Source: Weizmannia acidilactici (GTDB taxonomy: Bacteria; Bacillota; Bacilli; Bacillales; Bacillaceae_C). From it: 64,000 nt of DNA. The DNA lies in the NCBI RefSeq assembly GCF_008974225.1, contig NZ_BKZR01000015.1, positions 1 through 64,000 of the forward strand, given 5' to 3'. Under the pieces are notes generated by a model. The model searched no databases, was not told where the DNA came from, and was given only the letters and a program-made list of their open reading frames with translations. Made by a program: the position numbers and the translations under genes. Positions 7,715 through 15,761 of the stretch are shown here, in pieces; position 1 is the first letter of the stretch; each line of letters opens with the position of its first letter.

Positions 7715-8716
7715 TTATTTCTCTTTCTCCAGCACTACAAACAATTGCTTTTCATTGGTAATCGTATAATCAAGCGGTGGGTTAATAATCGTTTCGTCTT
7801 CCGACTGGACGCCGATTAAAATTTTTCGTTCTTTCTGGAGCTTTCGGCTTAAATCTTTTACTGTCATATTTCGCCACTTCGGTTTAACCGGAATAAAGTC
7901 CAAATGATTCTTTTGCTGCTGATTTAATAACGACAGAAGCGTGTCCGACATGCCGTTTGAAATTAAGCTGTTCAGCATGACAAAGCTCGCCTGTGTATTC
8001 GCCTGGATCACTTCATCCGCGCCGGCCCGCTTTGCATTCACAACCTGGTCCGCAGTTTGAATTTCAACGATGCAATAAGCATCCGGGCTTAACCCTTTTA
8101 CGGCAATGAGCGTCAAAATTGCCCCCATATCCGCTTCGGTTTCGGTTTTGTGCTGATCAGACGTAATCAGCACAGCCTCTGCAGCTTCGATATTCGTTTT
8201 TTTCAATATTTCATCCTGGTACGGTTTGCCTTTAATAAAATACACATTGTCATAAGGGTAGGGATTGGCTTCAAGTGTTTCATCCACCAAAACAATGGGC
8301 TGCCGCTGTTTCAATTCCAGCAGCTGCTGGATCACTTTCCGCGCACGTTCATTCCATCCGATGATCACCATTTGTTTCTCTCCCGTAAAAGCCGCTTTTC
8401 CTTCCAAGAAAGCATTTTGCCTTGTAGCCGTTACACCGGCGAGCGCCACAAAATAAGCAGATAACACACCGGCACCTGATAAAATAAGGATAATGCCGAT
8501 CAGGCGGCCTGCAAAGGTAACCGGGTACAAATCCCCGTAACCGACAGTCGCGGTTGTAATCACCGCCCACCAGACACCGTCAAATATGGTTGGAAATGTT
8601 TTCGGCTCGACAAAATGAATGGTCAGCCCAAATGCGAAAATCAATGTGAGTGCGAACATTAAAATCCGTACAATCATTGGCCAGCGGAGAAAACGATCAT
8701 AAAAGAGGTGAAACAT
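7715..8716 (-). CDS. yugO: Potassium channel protein with RCK/TrkA domain
   Basis: About 333-aa membrane protein: an N-terminal two-helix pore unit with the K+ selectivity filter TVGYGD, then a cytoplasmic RCK (TrkA-N) Rossmann domain beginning MVIIGWNERARKV and a C-terminal TrkA-C-like part. B. subtilis YugO is required for K+ release in biofilm electrical signalling, and synteny with pgi and yuzA supports orthology. The ATG at 8716 has AAGGAAG 8 nt upstream; an earlier GTG at 8725 overlaps that site and is rejected. Confidence 0.93.
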   Translation of the reverse strand: MFHLFYDRFLRWPMIVRILMFALTLIFAFGLTIHFVEPKTFPTIFDGVWWAVITTATVGYGDLYPVTFAGRLIGIILILSGAGVLSAYFVALAGVTATRQNAFLEGKAAFTGEKQMVIIGWNERARKVIQQLLELKQRQPIVLVDETLEANPYPYDNVYFIKGKPYQDEILKKTNIEAAEAVLITSDQHKTETEADMGAILTLIAVKGLSPDAYCIVEIQTADQVVNAKRAGADEVIQANTQASFVMLNSLISNGMSDTLLSLLNQQQKNHLDFIPVKPKWRNMTVKDLSRKLQKERKILIGVQSEDETIINPPLDYTITNEKQLFVVLEKEK

Positions 8717-8825
8717 CCGTCCCACTTCCTTATCCAGTATTTAAGGTAGTATTCCCTGGAAAGGACGGGGAAAAACAGTTTGAAAAAGCAAAACGCGGGT
8801 GAAAAATATTTTTTTAAAAAAATAG

Positions 8826-8854
8826 TTGCATGATCATTTAATACGTTGTATAAT
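8826..8854 (+). promoter_or_regulatory. Promoter of the tRNA-Ala genes
   Basis: TTGCAT (8826-8831), an exact 17-bp spacer and TATAAT (8849-8854), 48 bp upstream of tRNA-Ala(CGC). Before phage integration it probably served both tRNA-Ala genes. Confidence 0.8.
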
Positions 8855-8902
8855 AACATTGTCGCTGATGAAAAGCGAAAAAAACAAAAAGCTTTTACAT
8901 AC

Positions 8903-8975
8903 GGGGCATTAGCTCAGTTGGGAGAGCGCTACATTCGCATTGTAGAGGTCGGCGGTTCGAATCCGCTATGCTCCA
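8903..8975 (+). tRNA. tRNA-Ala (anticodon CGC)
   Basis: A 73-nt cloverleaf: acceptor GGGGCAT/ATGCTCC, D arm GCTC/GAGC, anticodon stem CTACA/TGTAG with loop TTCGCAT (anticodon CGC, codon GCG), T arm with TTCGAAT, discriminator A; CCA is not encoded. Its 3' two thirds form attL, and the phage supplies an identical replacement so the gene stays intact. Confidence 0.95.
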
Positions 8976-8976
8976 T
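8927..8976 (+). other. attL core (tRNA 3' part)
   Basis: 50 bp identical to 60549-60598. Identity begins just 5' of the anticodon stem (CGCTACATTCGC) and ends one base after the discriminator (CTCCAT). Confidence 0.95.
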
Positions 8977-8980
8977 GCTT

Positions 8981-9010
8981 AAAACCCTTGATAATCAAGG
9001 GTTTTTATTA
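8981..9010 (+). terminator. Terminator of tRNA-Ala(CGC), phage-derived
   Basis: AACCCTTGAT and ATCAAGGGTT form a perfect stem followed by TTTATTATTTT. A second hairpin, GGGTGACCG/CGGTCACCC (9016-9036), overlaps the integrase stop and may end leftward integrase transcription. Both lie inside the prophage. Confidence 0.85.
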
Positions 9011-9030
9011 TTTTCGGGTGACCGTTACGG

Positions 9031-10263
9031 TCACCCATTTTTCTTGTTGTCGCCCATTTGTTGCCCAAATTTCTTCGGATTCAATTTTTCAAATTGGATT
9101 ACACCTTCCTTATTCATTTTGCTGGTCACATGTCCATAAATATCATTCGTTACTTTTTCAGAAGAATGTCCAGCCCGTTTTTGAATGAGTTTCGGGCTAA
9201 CATGAGATTCTAACAGATAAGTAACCATCGTATGGCGGAGATCATGAAGACGCACATATTTAAAATCCTCTCTGTTTTTTGCGAATCTTCTCCACTGTGT
9301 TGTTGGACTTGTATGATAAAGCGGTTTGCCAACCCCCCCATGGAAAACAAATTCATGCTCACCGCCTTTCCAAGCATCCCCAAGTTTATCTTTTTCATGA
9401 TCCCAGGTCATTTTATACTTTGCTAGTTCTTCCATATACCAATCTGGCATTGGTACAAATCTTTTTTTATTATTTTTGGTACCTTTAATTACCGGATCTC
9501 TATTTTTTGTCATCGGGATATTTTGCCTAACTTCTAGTCCATTATGTACAAAATCCACAGCAGACCATTCCAGACCAATTAATTCACCGCGCCTAAGGCC
9601 GCCAATAATTGCACCGAGAAAAAACAACCTCCACATATCAGATAACTCATTATACATTGCTGAAATAACTTGGATGATTTCGTTTCCTTCATAAAATTTC
9701 ATTTCCTTCTGTTCAAATTTTGGCCTCTCTTCACTGGCAAGTGGGCTTTCTTCTATAACTTTCCAAGCTACCGCTTTCGAAAATAGTGATTCCAATACTG
9801 CATAAATGTCCGCAATGGTACGGTCAGATAATGGTATTTTCTTTCCATCTTTTCTCGCGCTCGGATCCCTCAAGTGATTTTTAAAGTTTACGATATCAAT
9901 CGGCTTAATTTGTTCGAAATTCATTTCGCCAAAAAAAGGAATAATGTGATTGTCTAAATGAGATCGATATTTTTTAGCAGTTGTGATCCCAAGTTCTGGA
10001 ACAACGTATTTTTCGTACCAGTCTTCAGCAAAATTTTTAAAGTACATTTTTTGCGGCTTAATGTACTCTCCAGCTTCTACTTGCGTTTTAAAAATAACCA
10101 ATTGTTCATTCAAATAGTCGTTTAATCGTTTTGTAGTCCTTAAAAGTTTAGGGTCTTCAATCCGGATTGTTTTATGTTTTCTAATCTTTTTTCCTTTTGC
10201 ATCGCGTCCAAGTTCAAGGACAAGTAAGAATGAATTATCACCACGTTTCCGCCAATGTGACAT
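9031..10263 (-). CDS. int: Tyrosine-family site-specific integrase
   Basis: 410-aa phage recombinase for integration into and excision from the tRNA gene. The N-terminal arm-binding domain (about 1-60, AP2-like) is followed by a SAM-like core-binding domain (about 65-170, FAEDWYEKYVVPELG...) and the catalytic domain with Arg in GGLRRGE, Lys in KGTKNNKKR, HDLRHT, GHSS and the nucleophile Tyr in NDIYGHV. The start follows GGAGG on the minus strand. The 3' end of the gene itself contains the left arm-type repeat sites at 9043-9072. Confidence 0.96.
   Translation of the reverse strand: MSHWRKRGDNSFLLVLELGRDAKGKKIRKHKTIRIEDPKLLRTTKRLNDYLNEQLVIFKTQVEAGEYIKPQKMYFKNFAEDWYEKYVVPELGITTAKKYRSHLDNHIIPFFGEMNFEQIKPIDIVNFKNHLRDPSARKDGKKIPLSDRTIADIYAVLESLFSKAVAWKVIEESPLASEERPKFEQKEMKFYEGNEIIQVISAMYNELSDMWRLFFLGAIIGGLRRGELIGLEWSAVDFVHNGLEVRQNIPMTKNRDPVIKGTKNNKKRFVPMPDWYMEELAKYKMTWDHEKDKLGDAWKGGEHEFVFHGGVGKPLYHTSPTTQWRRFAKNREDFKYVRLHDLRHTMVTYLLESHVSPKLIQKRAGHSSEKVTNDIYGHVTSKMNKEGVIQFEKLNPKKFGQQMGDNKKNG
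9043..9072. repeat. Left arm-type integrase sites (predicted)
   Basis: GTTGTCGCCCA followed directly by TTTGTTGCCCAAATTT: two direct repeats of the unit TTG(T)YGCCCA. The same pair, with two base changes, lies 92-134 bp inside attR at 60415-60458. Paired repeats on both arms near the core fit arm-type binding sites of a lambda-like integrase. Confidence 0.6.
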
Positions 10264-10340
10264 ATCAAATTACCTCCATTTTGTCCAAAAAGCTTCTTGA
10301 AATTGTACAAAATTAAGCACATATGTTCTGTTTAAGGCTC

Positions 10341-10363
10341 TAAAGAAAAGCCCCTCAGGGCCT
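10341..10363 (-). terminator. Terminator of the thermonuclease gene
   Basis: On the minus strand AAAGGCCC/GGGGCTTT forms a short GC-rich stem followed by TTCTTTAGAG, directly after the stop codon at 10367. Confidence 0.65.
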
Positions 10364-10366
10364 TTA

Positions 10367-11530
10367 TTATCTCTCGCATGCATAACCGTCTTTGTCACGA
10401 TCGAGTTTATCTGAATATGCCGGACTTGAAGATGAGACGCCATTTGGATATTTTTCTCTTAATTCTGTACAGTTAGCAAATGTTTCTGTGCCACCTGAAG
10501 ATGGTGTGCTCGTGTCTGCAGAGCTGCCGGAAGTTCGAGAACTTGTTGAATGTTTTGTCGTTCCAGAACCAGATGTGCCTGAAGATTTGTTTGTTGATGA
10601 TTTTGCGCATCCATTAAATCCAGAATCAGTTACAAATCCATTTTGCGACCATATGTTTAGATGCCTGCTTTTCGCGACGTTTTCATCTCTTTCATATTTT
10701 GATAGATACTTGTATGGCGGGTTATAAATGTAAGCTACCCGGGCATAACCGTCTTTCAGCAATTCTTCCTGCACCGATTTTCCATTTACATACACATAGG
10801 CAAGCAGCCGCCCGTATTTGTCATATTTATCTCCGTTTGTTTCGAATTCCAGTGTCAACTTGCCACTGTTGACCAATTGTTTATTTTTGTTATAGGCACT
10901 CACGGCATATGGCTGGACGCAGGTACCCGGTTTCTTTTCCTCAGGCGTATCAATGAGCAAGTAACGAACTGTTTTAACTTTTCCGTTATAATTAACCTTT
11001 ATTGTATCTCCGTCAACCGTTTCAACAAGCGTTACAATATGTTGATTTGAGGGAGATGATTTTTTTGTATCAGTCTTAGATGCTTGTTTAGCAGTTTCTT
11101 TTTTATCGCTTGAATGAGCAGAAGGAGAAGCAACTGTTTTGCTAATTTTACTATCATCCGAACTATCCTTATCCTTATTTATCGAATCATTAGATTTAGC
11201 ATTATGCGTTTCAGTAGATGCTGTTTGGGTAGATGTATCATTCTTTTTGAAAGCCGTATCTTGATTAGGCGCCGAGATACCGGTCAGGAGTAAAAAAACA
11301 ATTGTCAAGATAAGGTAACCAATACTAGCTATCTTCCTTGTCTTTCTCTTCGACCAAAAAGCAACAGTAGGTTTAAATATCCCAACAAAGATTAGAACGA
11401 AAGAAGCAAATGCTAAAATCAAAAAGACGCCATAGATATGAGTAAAAAGCGCCTTAATTGCCTCGATAATTACCCCAATGATGAAAATCACAACCAATAT
11501 TCCTAAGAATCCAGATAAACCTTTTTTCAT
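10367..11530 (-). CDS. Membrane-anchored thermonuclease with Excalibur domain
   Basis: 387 aa. Two or three N-terminal transmembrane helices (about 5-30, 32-55, 68-88) are followed by a low-complexity Ser/Thr linker. A staphylococcal-nuclease domain (about 163-300) has VDGDTIKV, the Ca-binding DTPE and DKYGRLLAYVY. A second linker leads to a C-terminal Excalibur Ca-binding motif (DRDKDGYACE). It probably degrades DNA outside the cell or in the envelope. It sits in the lysogeny cluster, so it is likely expressed in the lysogen, perhaps for nutrient use or exclusion of incoming DNA. It is longer than soluble nucleases because of the membrane part. Confidence 0.88.
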   Translation of the reverse strand: MKKGLSGFLGILVVIFIIGVIIEAIKALFTHIYGVFLILAFASFVLIFVGIFKPTVAFWSKRKTRKIASIGYLILTIVFLLLTGISAPNQDTAFKKNDTSTQTASTETHNAKSNDSINKDKDSSDDSKISKTVASPSAHSSDKKETAKQASKTDTKKSSPSNQHIVTLVETVDGDTIKVNYNGKVKTVRYLLIDTPEEKKPGTCVQPYAVSAYNKNKQLVNSGKLTLEFETNGDKYDKYGRLLAYVYVNGKSVQEELLKDGYARVAYIYNPPYKYLSKYERDENVAKSRHLNIWSQNGFVTDSGFNGCAKSSTNKSSGTSGSGTTKHSTSSRTSGSSADTSTPSSGGTETFANCTELREKYPNGVSSSSPAYSDKLDRDKDGYACER

Positions 11531-11593
11531 TTCTTAATCCCCCCCTATAAATTCAAAAAAGTTAGTATGCTTTTATAGCCCATAAATTGGAAA

Positions 11594-12532
11594 CTAATAA
11601 GATGCTAATTCTTTTGAAAAATCATCTGACAATTTATTGTCGCTTGAATTTTTATAAGCAGACAATCCATGCATGTAAGATTTCACATCTTTATAGATTG
11701 ATGGATTGATGAAATATCCATTTGCAGCATTATAAAATTTATATGGGTCGAGATCGACAAGCTGCTGGAAGTTCCCATATGAGATTGAGTTAGCGTTTTT
11801 CTTTGTGAAATAAGCAATGATCGCTGTTGCCTTGTTTTCATTCCCCTTGTTATCTTCGAATTTCGTGTCCCGGATAAAAGCAAATCCGTTTACATTCGAA
11901 TTATTTTTTTCTTTTTCCATGAGTCGAGTACTGTATAAAGCGAAATTCTGGAGCATGGTTTTCTCACTCGTTTCAAATTCATCTTTGAATTCGATCACCG
12001 CAATTTTATCTTTTATATAAGCTGTTTTTACATTGTCTTTATCTGCTTTTTTAGCGGTTGATTTTAACTCGGCACTGCTGGATGCACCTTTCATGGTTTC
12101 TGATCCGACTGTATCCGAGTTGGAATCGGAAGAAGCTGTATTCGATTCGTCGTCGTTTGCATCTTTGCCAGTAAATTGATCGACAGAAGTGTCATAAGCT
12201 GTCAAAAGTCCCTGTTGTTCTTTCCTTATCAACACATAAGCGTTTGAGTTAATATCATCCCCCATGTCAAATGTAAGAATTACATAAGAATCTTTTGCTA
12301 ATTTATGTTTAATGCTGTAATACCACATATTGCTATTATTAGGGTCTTTCTTCGTTGGCTTTCCTATTTCCTTAATCACTTGTTTTTTTGTCATTCCTAT
12401 TTTCAAATTTTTATACTCAGTTGGCGTAATATAGTTTACATGGTGTTTAGTCGCTTGAGCTTGAGGATTACCGCAACCCATCACTGATAAAATTACAGAT
12501 AATATCATTAATGAAATAATTAATTTTCTCAT
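11594..12532 (-). CDS. Lipoprotein with SmpA/BamE-like N-terminal domain
   Basis: 312 aa. The signal peptide MRKLIISLMILSVILSVMGC ends in a lipobox (cleavage before Cys), so the protein should be lipid-anchored outside the cell. Residues about 36-100 (YKNLKIGMTKKQVIKEIGKPTKK...) resemble the SmpA/OmlA-like fold seen in Gram-positive lipoproteins. A Ser/Asp-rich linker and an unrecognised C-terminal domain (about 165-312) follow. It lies between the nuclease and ImmA-like genes in the lysogeny operon, which suggests a lysogenic-conversion role such as superinfection exclusion. That role is inference. Confidence 0.75.
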   Translation of the reverse strand: MRKLIISLMILSVILSVMGCGNPQAQATKHHVNYITPTEYKNLKIGMTKKQVIKEIGKPTKKDPNNSNMWYYSIKHKLAKDSYVILTFDMGDDINSNAYVLIRKEQQGLLTAYDTSVDQFTGKDANDDESNTASSDSNSDTVGSETMKGASSSAELKSTAKKADKDNVKTAYIKDKIAVIEFKDEFETSEKTMLQNFALYSTRLMEKEKNNSNVNGFAFIRDTKFEDNKGNENKATAIIAYFTKKNANSISYGNFQQLVDLDPYKFYNAANGYFINPSIYKDVKSYMHGLSAYKNSSDNKLSDDFSKELASY

Positions 12533-12548
12533 ATATATTCTCCTCGAA

Positions 12549-12965
12549 CTATAAAAACCTTTCCATTTCTAGTGGAATTCCATGTTCCCTTAAAACTTGA
12601 TATTTAGTTTCGTAACTTTTTAAATCTTCGTCGGATAATAAAAGGCGTACGGCGAAAAAATTCGCCTCAACTTCAATTTTATCAACTGAAAAATAAGTAG
12701 ACTGTTTTAAAAATGGCGTATTCACTCGATGATGTAATTGAGAGTGACCTAATTCATGGGCGCAAACAAATCTTTGAATATCCTCATCCAAATTGGAATT
12801 TATAAAAATAAATTTATTCCTTCTAATGTATTTGTAAAACCCCATAATCTCATGGTGCAAATTCCATTGAATGACATTGATATTTTTTTGAGCAGCTATT
12901 TCATAAGGATCGTTGGTTTTACAAGATTTTACTAACTTTTTTACTGTTCTTTCGATCCAATCCAA
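12549..12965 (-). CDS. ImmA/IrrE-family metallopeptidase
   Basis: 138-aa zinc peptidase with the catalytic motif VCAHELGHSQLHH at about residues 67-79 and a downstream acidic EVEANFFAVRLL helix that supplies the third ligand. In ICEBs1 and phi105-like phages ImmA cleaves the cognate repressor after DNA damage or cell-cell signals. This gene lies 18 bp downstream of the repressor gene, in the same transcript, which fits that pairing. Confidence 0.92.
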   Translation of the reverse strand: MDWIERTVKKLVKSCKTNDPYEIAAQKNINVIQWNLHHEIMGFYKYIRRNKFIFINSNLDEDIQRFVCAHELGHSQLHHRVNTPFLKQSTYFSVDKIEVEANFFAVRLLLSDEDLKSYETKYQVLREHGIPLEMERFL

Positions 12966-12983
12966 TTAGAGCACCCCCAAAAA

Positions 12984-13454
12984 TTATTCATTATCTTTTC
13001 TATATTTTTTCGGGGTGTATTTTTTGTTTACCCTGACAGTGGTTCGCTCTGCATATTCGATCGCTTCTAATAATGATTCGATCGCTTCTTCACTCATTGG
13101 TTCTCCAGCAAAGTTCAAACCATCAGCCCTTTTAAGATCTTCTTTAATTTTAGCCATACGTTTGGCGATGTCTTTCTCGTCCTTCTCTGTCAATGGGTGC
13201 AGATCATTCGGAATAGTATTCGGTTTATTGCTTCGACCGACCAAGTAATCAGTTGAAACATTAAATAAATCAGCAATTTTTGTAACAGTTTCAATGGGTG
13301 GTTGTTTAGTTCCATTTTCATAAGCTGTATATGTGCTTCGTGCAACTCCAATTAAATCGGCAACGTAGCCTTGGGTATACTTGCTATCCTCGTTTTTCTT
13401 TCGTTCTCTTAAATATCTTAGTCTTTTGGCGAAAATATCCATTTCCTCACTCAT
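12984..13454 (-). CDS. XRE-family phage repressor (ImmR/C1-like)
   Basis: 156 aa with an N-terminal Cro/C1 helix-turn-helix (about 10-70, QGYVADLIGVARSTYTAYENGTKQPP) and a C-terminal part with a charged linker that is the likely substrate of the adjacent ImmA-like protease. It should bind the ATGTTCC-N5-GGAACAT operators at 13549-13602 and repress the rightward early promoter. Its own promoter (13486-13513, minus strand) abuts a half-operator at 13519-13526, so it probably autoregulates. Confidence 0.9.
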   Translation of the reverse strand: MSEEMDIFAKRLRYLRERKKNEDSKYTQGYVADLIGVARSTYTAYENGTKQPPIETVTKIADLFNVSTDYLVGRSNKPNTIPNDLHPLTEKDEKDIAKRMAKIKEDLKRADGLNFAGEPMSEEAIESLLEAIEYAERTTVRVNKKYTPKKYRKDNE

Positions 13455-13485
13455 AGCATCACATCTTTTCTTACTTTTTAAGGAT

Positions 13486-13513
13486 ATTATAATGTTACCG
13501 AAAGAAACTTCAA
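13486..13513 (-). promoter_or_regulatory. Repressor promoter (leftward)
   Basis: On the minus strand TTGAAG (13513-13508), a 16-bp spacer and TATAAT (13491-13486). An operator half-site AGGAACTT lies just upstream, suggesting autoregulation. Confidence 0.65.
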
Positions 13514-13543
13514 AGAAAAGTTCCTAAAAGTATAAATTTAGTG

Positions 13544-13602
13544 TTGACATGTTCCTTAAAGGAACATATAATAAAATCACAAGATGTTCCTTAAAGGAAC
13601 AT
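13544..13602 (+). promoter_or_regulatory. Rightward early promoter with two repressor operators
   Basis: TTGACA (13544-13549) and TATAAT (13567-13572) are separated by exactly 17 bp, and that spacer is the core of the palindrome ATGTTCCTTAAAGGAACAT (13549-13567). An identical 19-bp palindrome lies at 13584-13602, over the transcription start or leader. Repressor binding at either would block RNA polymerase directly. Confidence 0.9.
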
Positions 13603-13621
13603 AAAATAGGAGGTGAGGCGT

Positions 13622-13852
13622 TTGAGAACTTGGCTAAAACAAAAGCGTATTGCTCAAAAACTAACACAAGCCGCAGTAGCCAAAAAATCAGGAATTTCAA
13701 GGAGCTTCTATACACATATTGAGAATGGTACGAAAACGCCAAGCGTATTAGTTGCCAAAAAAGTTGCTAAAACTCTCCATTTCGATTGGACACTTTTTTT
13801 TGAAAATGAATGTTCCTTAAAAGAACATTCTGGAGTGAAAGAAGTTAGTTGA
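13622..13852 (+). CDS. Cro-like XRE regulator
   Basis: First gene of the rightward operon, about 76 aa: one helix-turn-helix domain (QAAVAKKSGISRSFYTHIENGTKTPS) and little else, typical of a Cro protein that competes with the repressor for shared operators. The TTG at 13622 lies 8 nt after AGGAGG; the in-frame GTG at 13613 overlaps the ribosome site and is rejected. A third operator copy lies inside the 3' coding part at 13810-13828. Confidence 0.88.
   Translation: MRTWLKQKRIAQKLTQAAVAKKSGISRSFYTHIENGTKTPSVLVAKKVAKTLHFDWTLFFENECSLKEHSGVKEVS
13810..13828 (+). promoter_or_regulatory. Third operator-like palindrome inside the cro-like gene
   Basis: ATGTTCCTTAAAAGAACAT differs by one base from the two operators at the early promoter. 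It lies 208 bp downstream of the second, well placed for repressor looping or a roadblock. Confidence 0.7.
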
Positions 13853-13872
13853 TTAAATAATTCTCCACATAT

Positions 13873-14045
13873 GGAAAACTAAAGTTTTCCTTCCACAGCC
13901 GCATAGAGCGCCGAAGAGCGGGAGCGAGCCACGATCCTTTTTTCAGGGGAGCCGCGCCAGAATACATGTGATGGTCACTGCGACGACTCGACGCTGTATG
14001 CGGTTGGTGGAGGGAAGGCGAGTACACCAGAAGGAGGTGCACGGA
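13873..14045 (+). other. Structured leader between the cro-like gene and the next gene
   Basis: About 190 bp without a convincing gene. It holds a perfect 8-bp inverted repeat GGAAAACT/AGTTTTCC (13873-13890). A longer-range pairing CCGCATA (13899-13905) with TATGCGG (13997-14003) encloses a GC-rich segment. A strong ribosome site (AAGGAGG) follows before 14046. It could be an attenuator or other RNA control element. Confidence 0.45.
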
Positions 14046-14204
14046 ATGAAACAACTAATGCAACAACCAATCAAACAAGAAGAGGTAGATGGGTGCAAGT
14101 TCATCTATAAAACGAGTAAAGAACACACTTTGAAACTTTGGATAAGTTTCTTGTCTAAAGTTAGAACCTCGAACCCTAAAAACCCAACTAAGGAGGCTTC
14201 TTGA
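14046..14204 (+). CDS. Small early phage protein, unknown
   Basis: 52 aa, beginning MKQLMQQPIKQEEVDG. The ATG has AGAAGGAGGTG about 7 nt upstream. Its stop overlaps the start of the antirepressor gene (TGATG), so the two are translationally coupled. I recognise no motif; the C-terminal half is basic and Trp-containing. Confidence 0.65.
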   Translation: MKQLMQQPIKQEEVDGCKFIYKTSKEHTLKLWISFLSKVRTSNPKNPTKEAS

Positions 14205-14995
14205 TGAACCAATTGCAAACCTTTAAAAACGAACTATTTGAGGTATCTGCAAAAATTGAGAATGGTCAAATTTTATTTGACGCTGAACAAGTTGCTATTT
14301 GTTTAGGGATTACAACCGAAGTAGGCGGAAAAACCTACGTTAGATGGAAACGTGTAAATAGTTACTTACCTAAAGATTTGCCACAAGTGGCAAAAGGAGA
14401 TTTAATCCCAGAACCACTTGTTTATAAATTAGCTTTTAAGGCATCAAATGAACTTGCTGAAAAATTTCAAGATTGGCTCGCAATTGAAGTTATCCCAACC
14501 ATCCGAAAACATGGCGCATACATGACACCAGAAACGCTCGAAAAAACAATCAGTGATCCTGACTTCCTGATCGGACTACTTACCAATCTCAAAGAAGAAA
14601 AAGCAAAACGAGTTAAGGCCGAGCAGGAACGAAATCAATTGATCGAACAGCAAAAAGCTGACCTACCGTATACAAGCTTTGGAAAAGTCGTTTCCAATTC
14701 AACCGGCGCAATTAGCATTGGAGCCTTTGCCAAAATGTTGTATGACAAACACGGTATCAACATCGGACGTAATAAATTGTTTGAGTGGCTGCGATCACAT
14801 GGTTATCTTATCTCCGGCGGTCGGGAGCACAACAATCCGAAACAAATTTACCTGGAACAAGGATTGTTTGAAGTGAAGTCGACCATTGTAAGCCGTACGG
14901 AAGGTGACGTCGAGAAGCTCACGACCTTAATTACCGGGAAAGGCCAAATCAAAATTGCCGAACTCCTAATAAAAGAATTTGAGGCGGTGGTCTAA
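14204..14995 (+). CDS. Phage antirepressor (BRO-N + KilA-C type)
   Basis: 263 aa. The N-terminal BRO-like DNA-binding domain spans about 1-105 (FEVSAKIENGQILFDAEQVAICLGI...DWLAIEVIPTIRKHGAY). A coiled linker (LKEEKAKRVKAEQERNQL) leads to a C-terminal ANT/KilA-C domain (about 150-255: IGAFAKMLYDKHGINIGRNKLFEWLRSHGYL). Such proteins counteract the lysogenic repressor. The ATG at 14204 overlaps the previous stop codon and follows AAGGAGG. Confidence 0.92.
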   Translation: MNQLQTFKNELFEVSAKIENGQILFDAEQVAICLGITTEVGGKTYVRWKRVNSYLPKDLPQVAKGDLIPEPLVYKLAFKASNELAEKFQDWLAIEVIPTIRKHGAYMTPETLEKTISDPDFLIGLLTNLKEEKAKRVKAEQERNQLIEQQKADLPYTSFGKVVSNSTGAISIGAFAKMLYDKHGINIGRNKLFEWLRSHGYLISGGREHNNPKQIYLEQGLFEVKSTIVSRTEGDVEKLTTLITGKGQIKIAELLIKEFEAVV

Positions 14996-15181
14996 ATGCG
15001 TAACAGTACCCTAACAGTCCAAGAAGTTGCAACTTATTTAGGTGTTCACCCAGACACAATTTATACCATGGTCCGTGAAAAGCAGATCCCATTTTTCCGA
15101 GTTAGGAAACGCATCTTCTTTTCGCGGGAATCAATCGATAAATGGATTGCTGCCCAGGAAAACAGTGTTGCATCGTTCTAG
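14996..15181 (+). CDS. Excisionase-like helix-turn-helix protein
   Basis: 61 aa with a MerR/HTH_17 winged-helix motif: LTVQEVATYLGVHPDTIYTMVREKQIPFFRVRKRIFFSRESIDKWI. This architecture is shared by phage excisionases and small DNA-binding regulators. The start codon directly follows the antirepressor stop (TAAATG). No other xis candidate lies near the integrase, so this is the best one. Confidence 0.75.
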   Translation: MRNSTLTVQEVATYLGVHPDTIYTMVREKQIPFFRVRKRIFFSRESIDKWIAAQENSVASF

Positions 15182-15242
15182 TTTTATCTTACTGTTTTCT
15201 GATGTCCAGAATAAACAAGAACTTTGTACAGGAGGGAAACTG

Positions 15243-15761
15243 ATGAAAGAATCTGCAAAGGTGCAAGAAGCCTTGGCGATTCTGCAACAAGAAGGACTAA
15301 CACAGAAACAAATCGCACAAGACACTTACCAGTCATATGAACTGGTAAACAAGCAAACGAAAGGAACGCGTACCATGAGTAAAGATGTCGCACGTCATGC
15401 CATACAGACCTATCAAAATTATGAATTCGAGCAATCAATCCTGCATGAGTTTTCGGAAGGACTGGCAAGCCCGGTTATGGGAGGACCGTACGTTGAACGG
15501 CACCGTATGGTGTTGGAAGAAATCGCAGAAGCAGAGATAAAGGATGCACTCCGTATCATCGACGAAGTTTCCTTGGCCAAGCCTCCGAACGTATGCTCAA
15601 AGGGCGAACGGGAGGATGTTAGACGGATGATGCATGAGCTCATCGAGGCTCGGGTAACGATCGACAACCTGCTCATGATATTGGAACGAGATTATGGTTT
15701 TACTGTAATGGAAGAAACAAAGAAAGTACTTAGAAAACTACGAAGTGAGAGGCGAATTTGA
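15243..15761 (+). CDS. Phage early protein with N-terminal HTH-like segment
   Basis: 172 aa, start ATG at 15243 after AGGAGGG. Residues about 8-50 (ALAILQQEGLTQKQIAQDTYQSYELVNKQTKG) look like a helix-turn-helix. The rest is helical and acidic, with no motif I recognise. The stop overlaps the next start (TGATG). Probably an early regulator; function unknown. Confidence 0.7.
   Translation: MKESAKVQEALAILQQEGLTQKQIAQDTYQSYELVNKQTKGTRTMSKDVARHAIQTYQNYEFEQSILHEFSEGLASPVMGGPYVERHRMVLEEIAEAEIKDALRIIDEVSLAKPPNVCSKGEREDVRRMMHELIEARVTIDNLLMILERDYGFTVMEETKKVLRKLRSERRI

Noticed and set aside
8846..9139. 97-codon frame across the tRNA-Ala gene
   Set aside because: It reads through the tRNA, attL and the antisense of the integrase gene.
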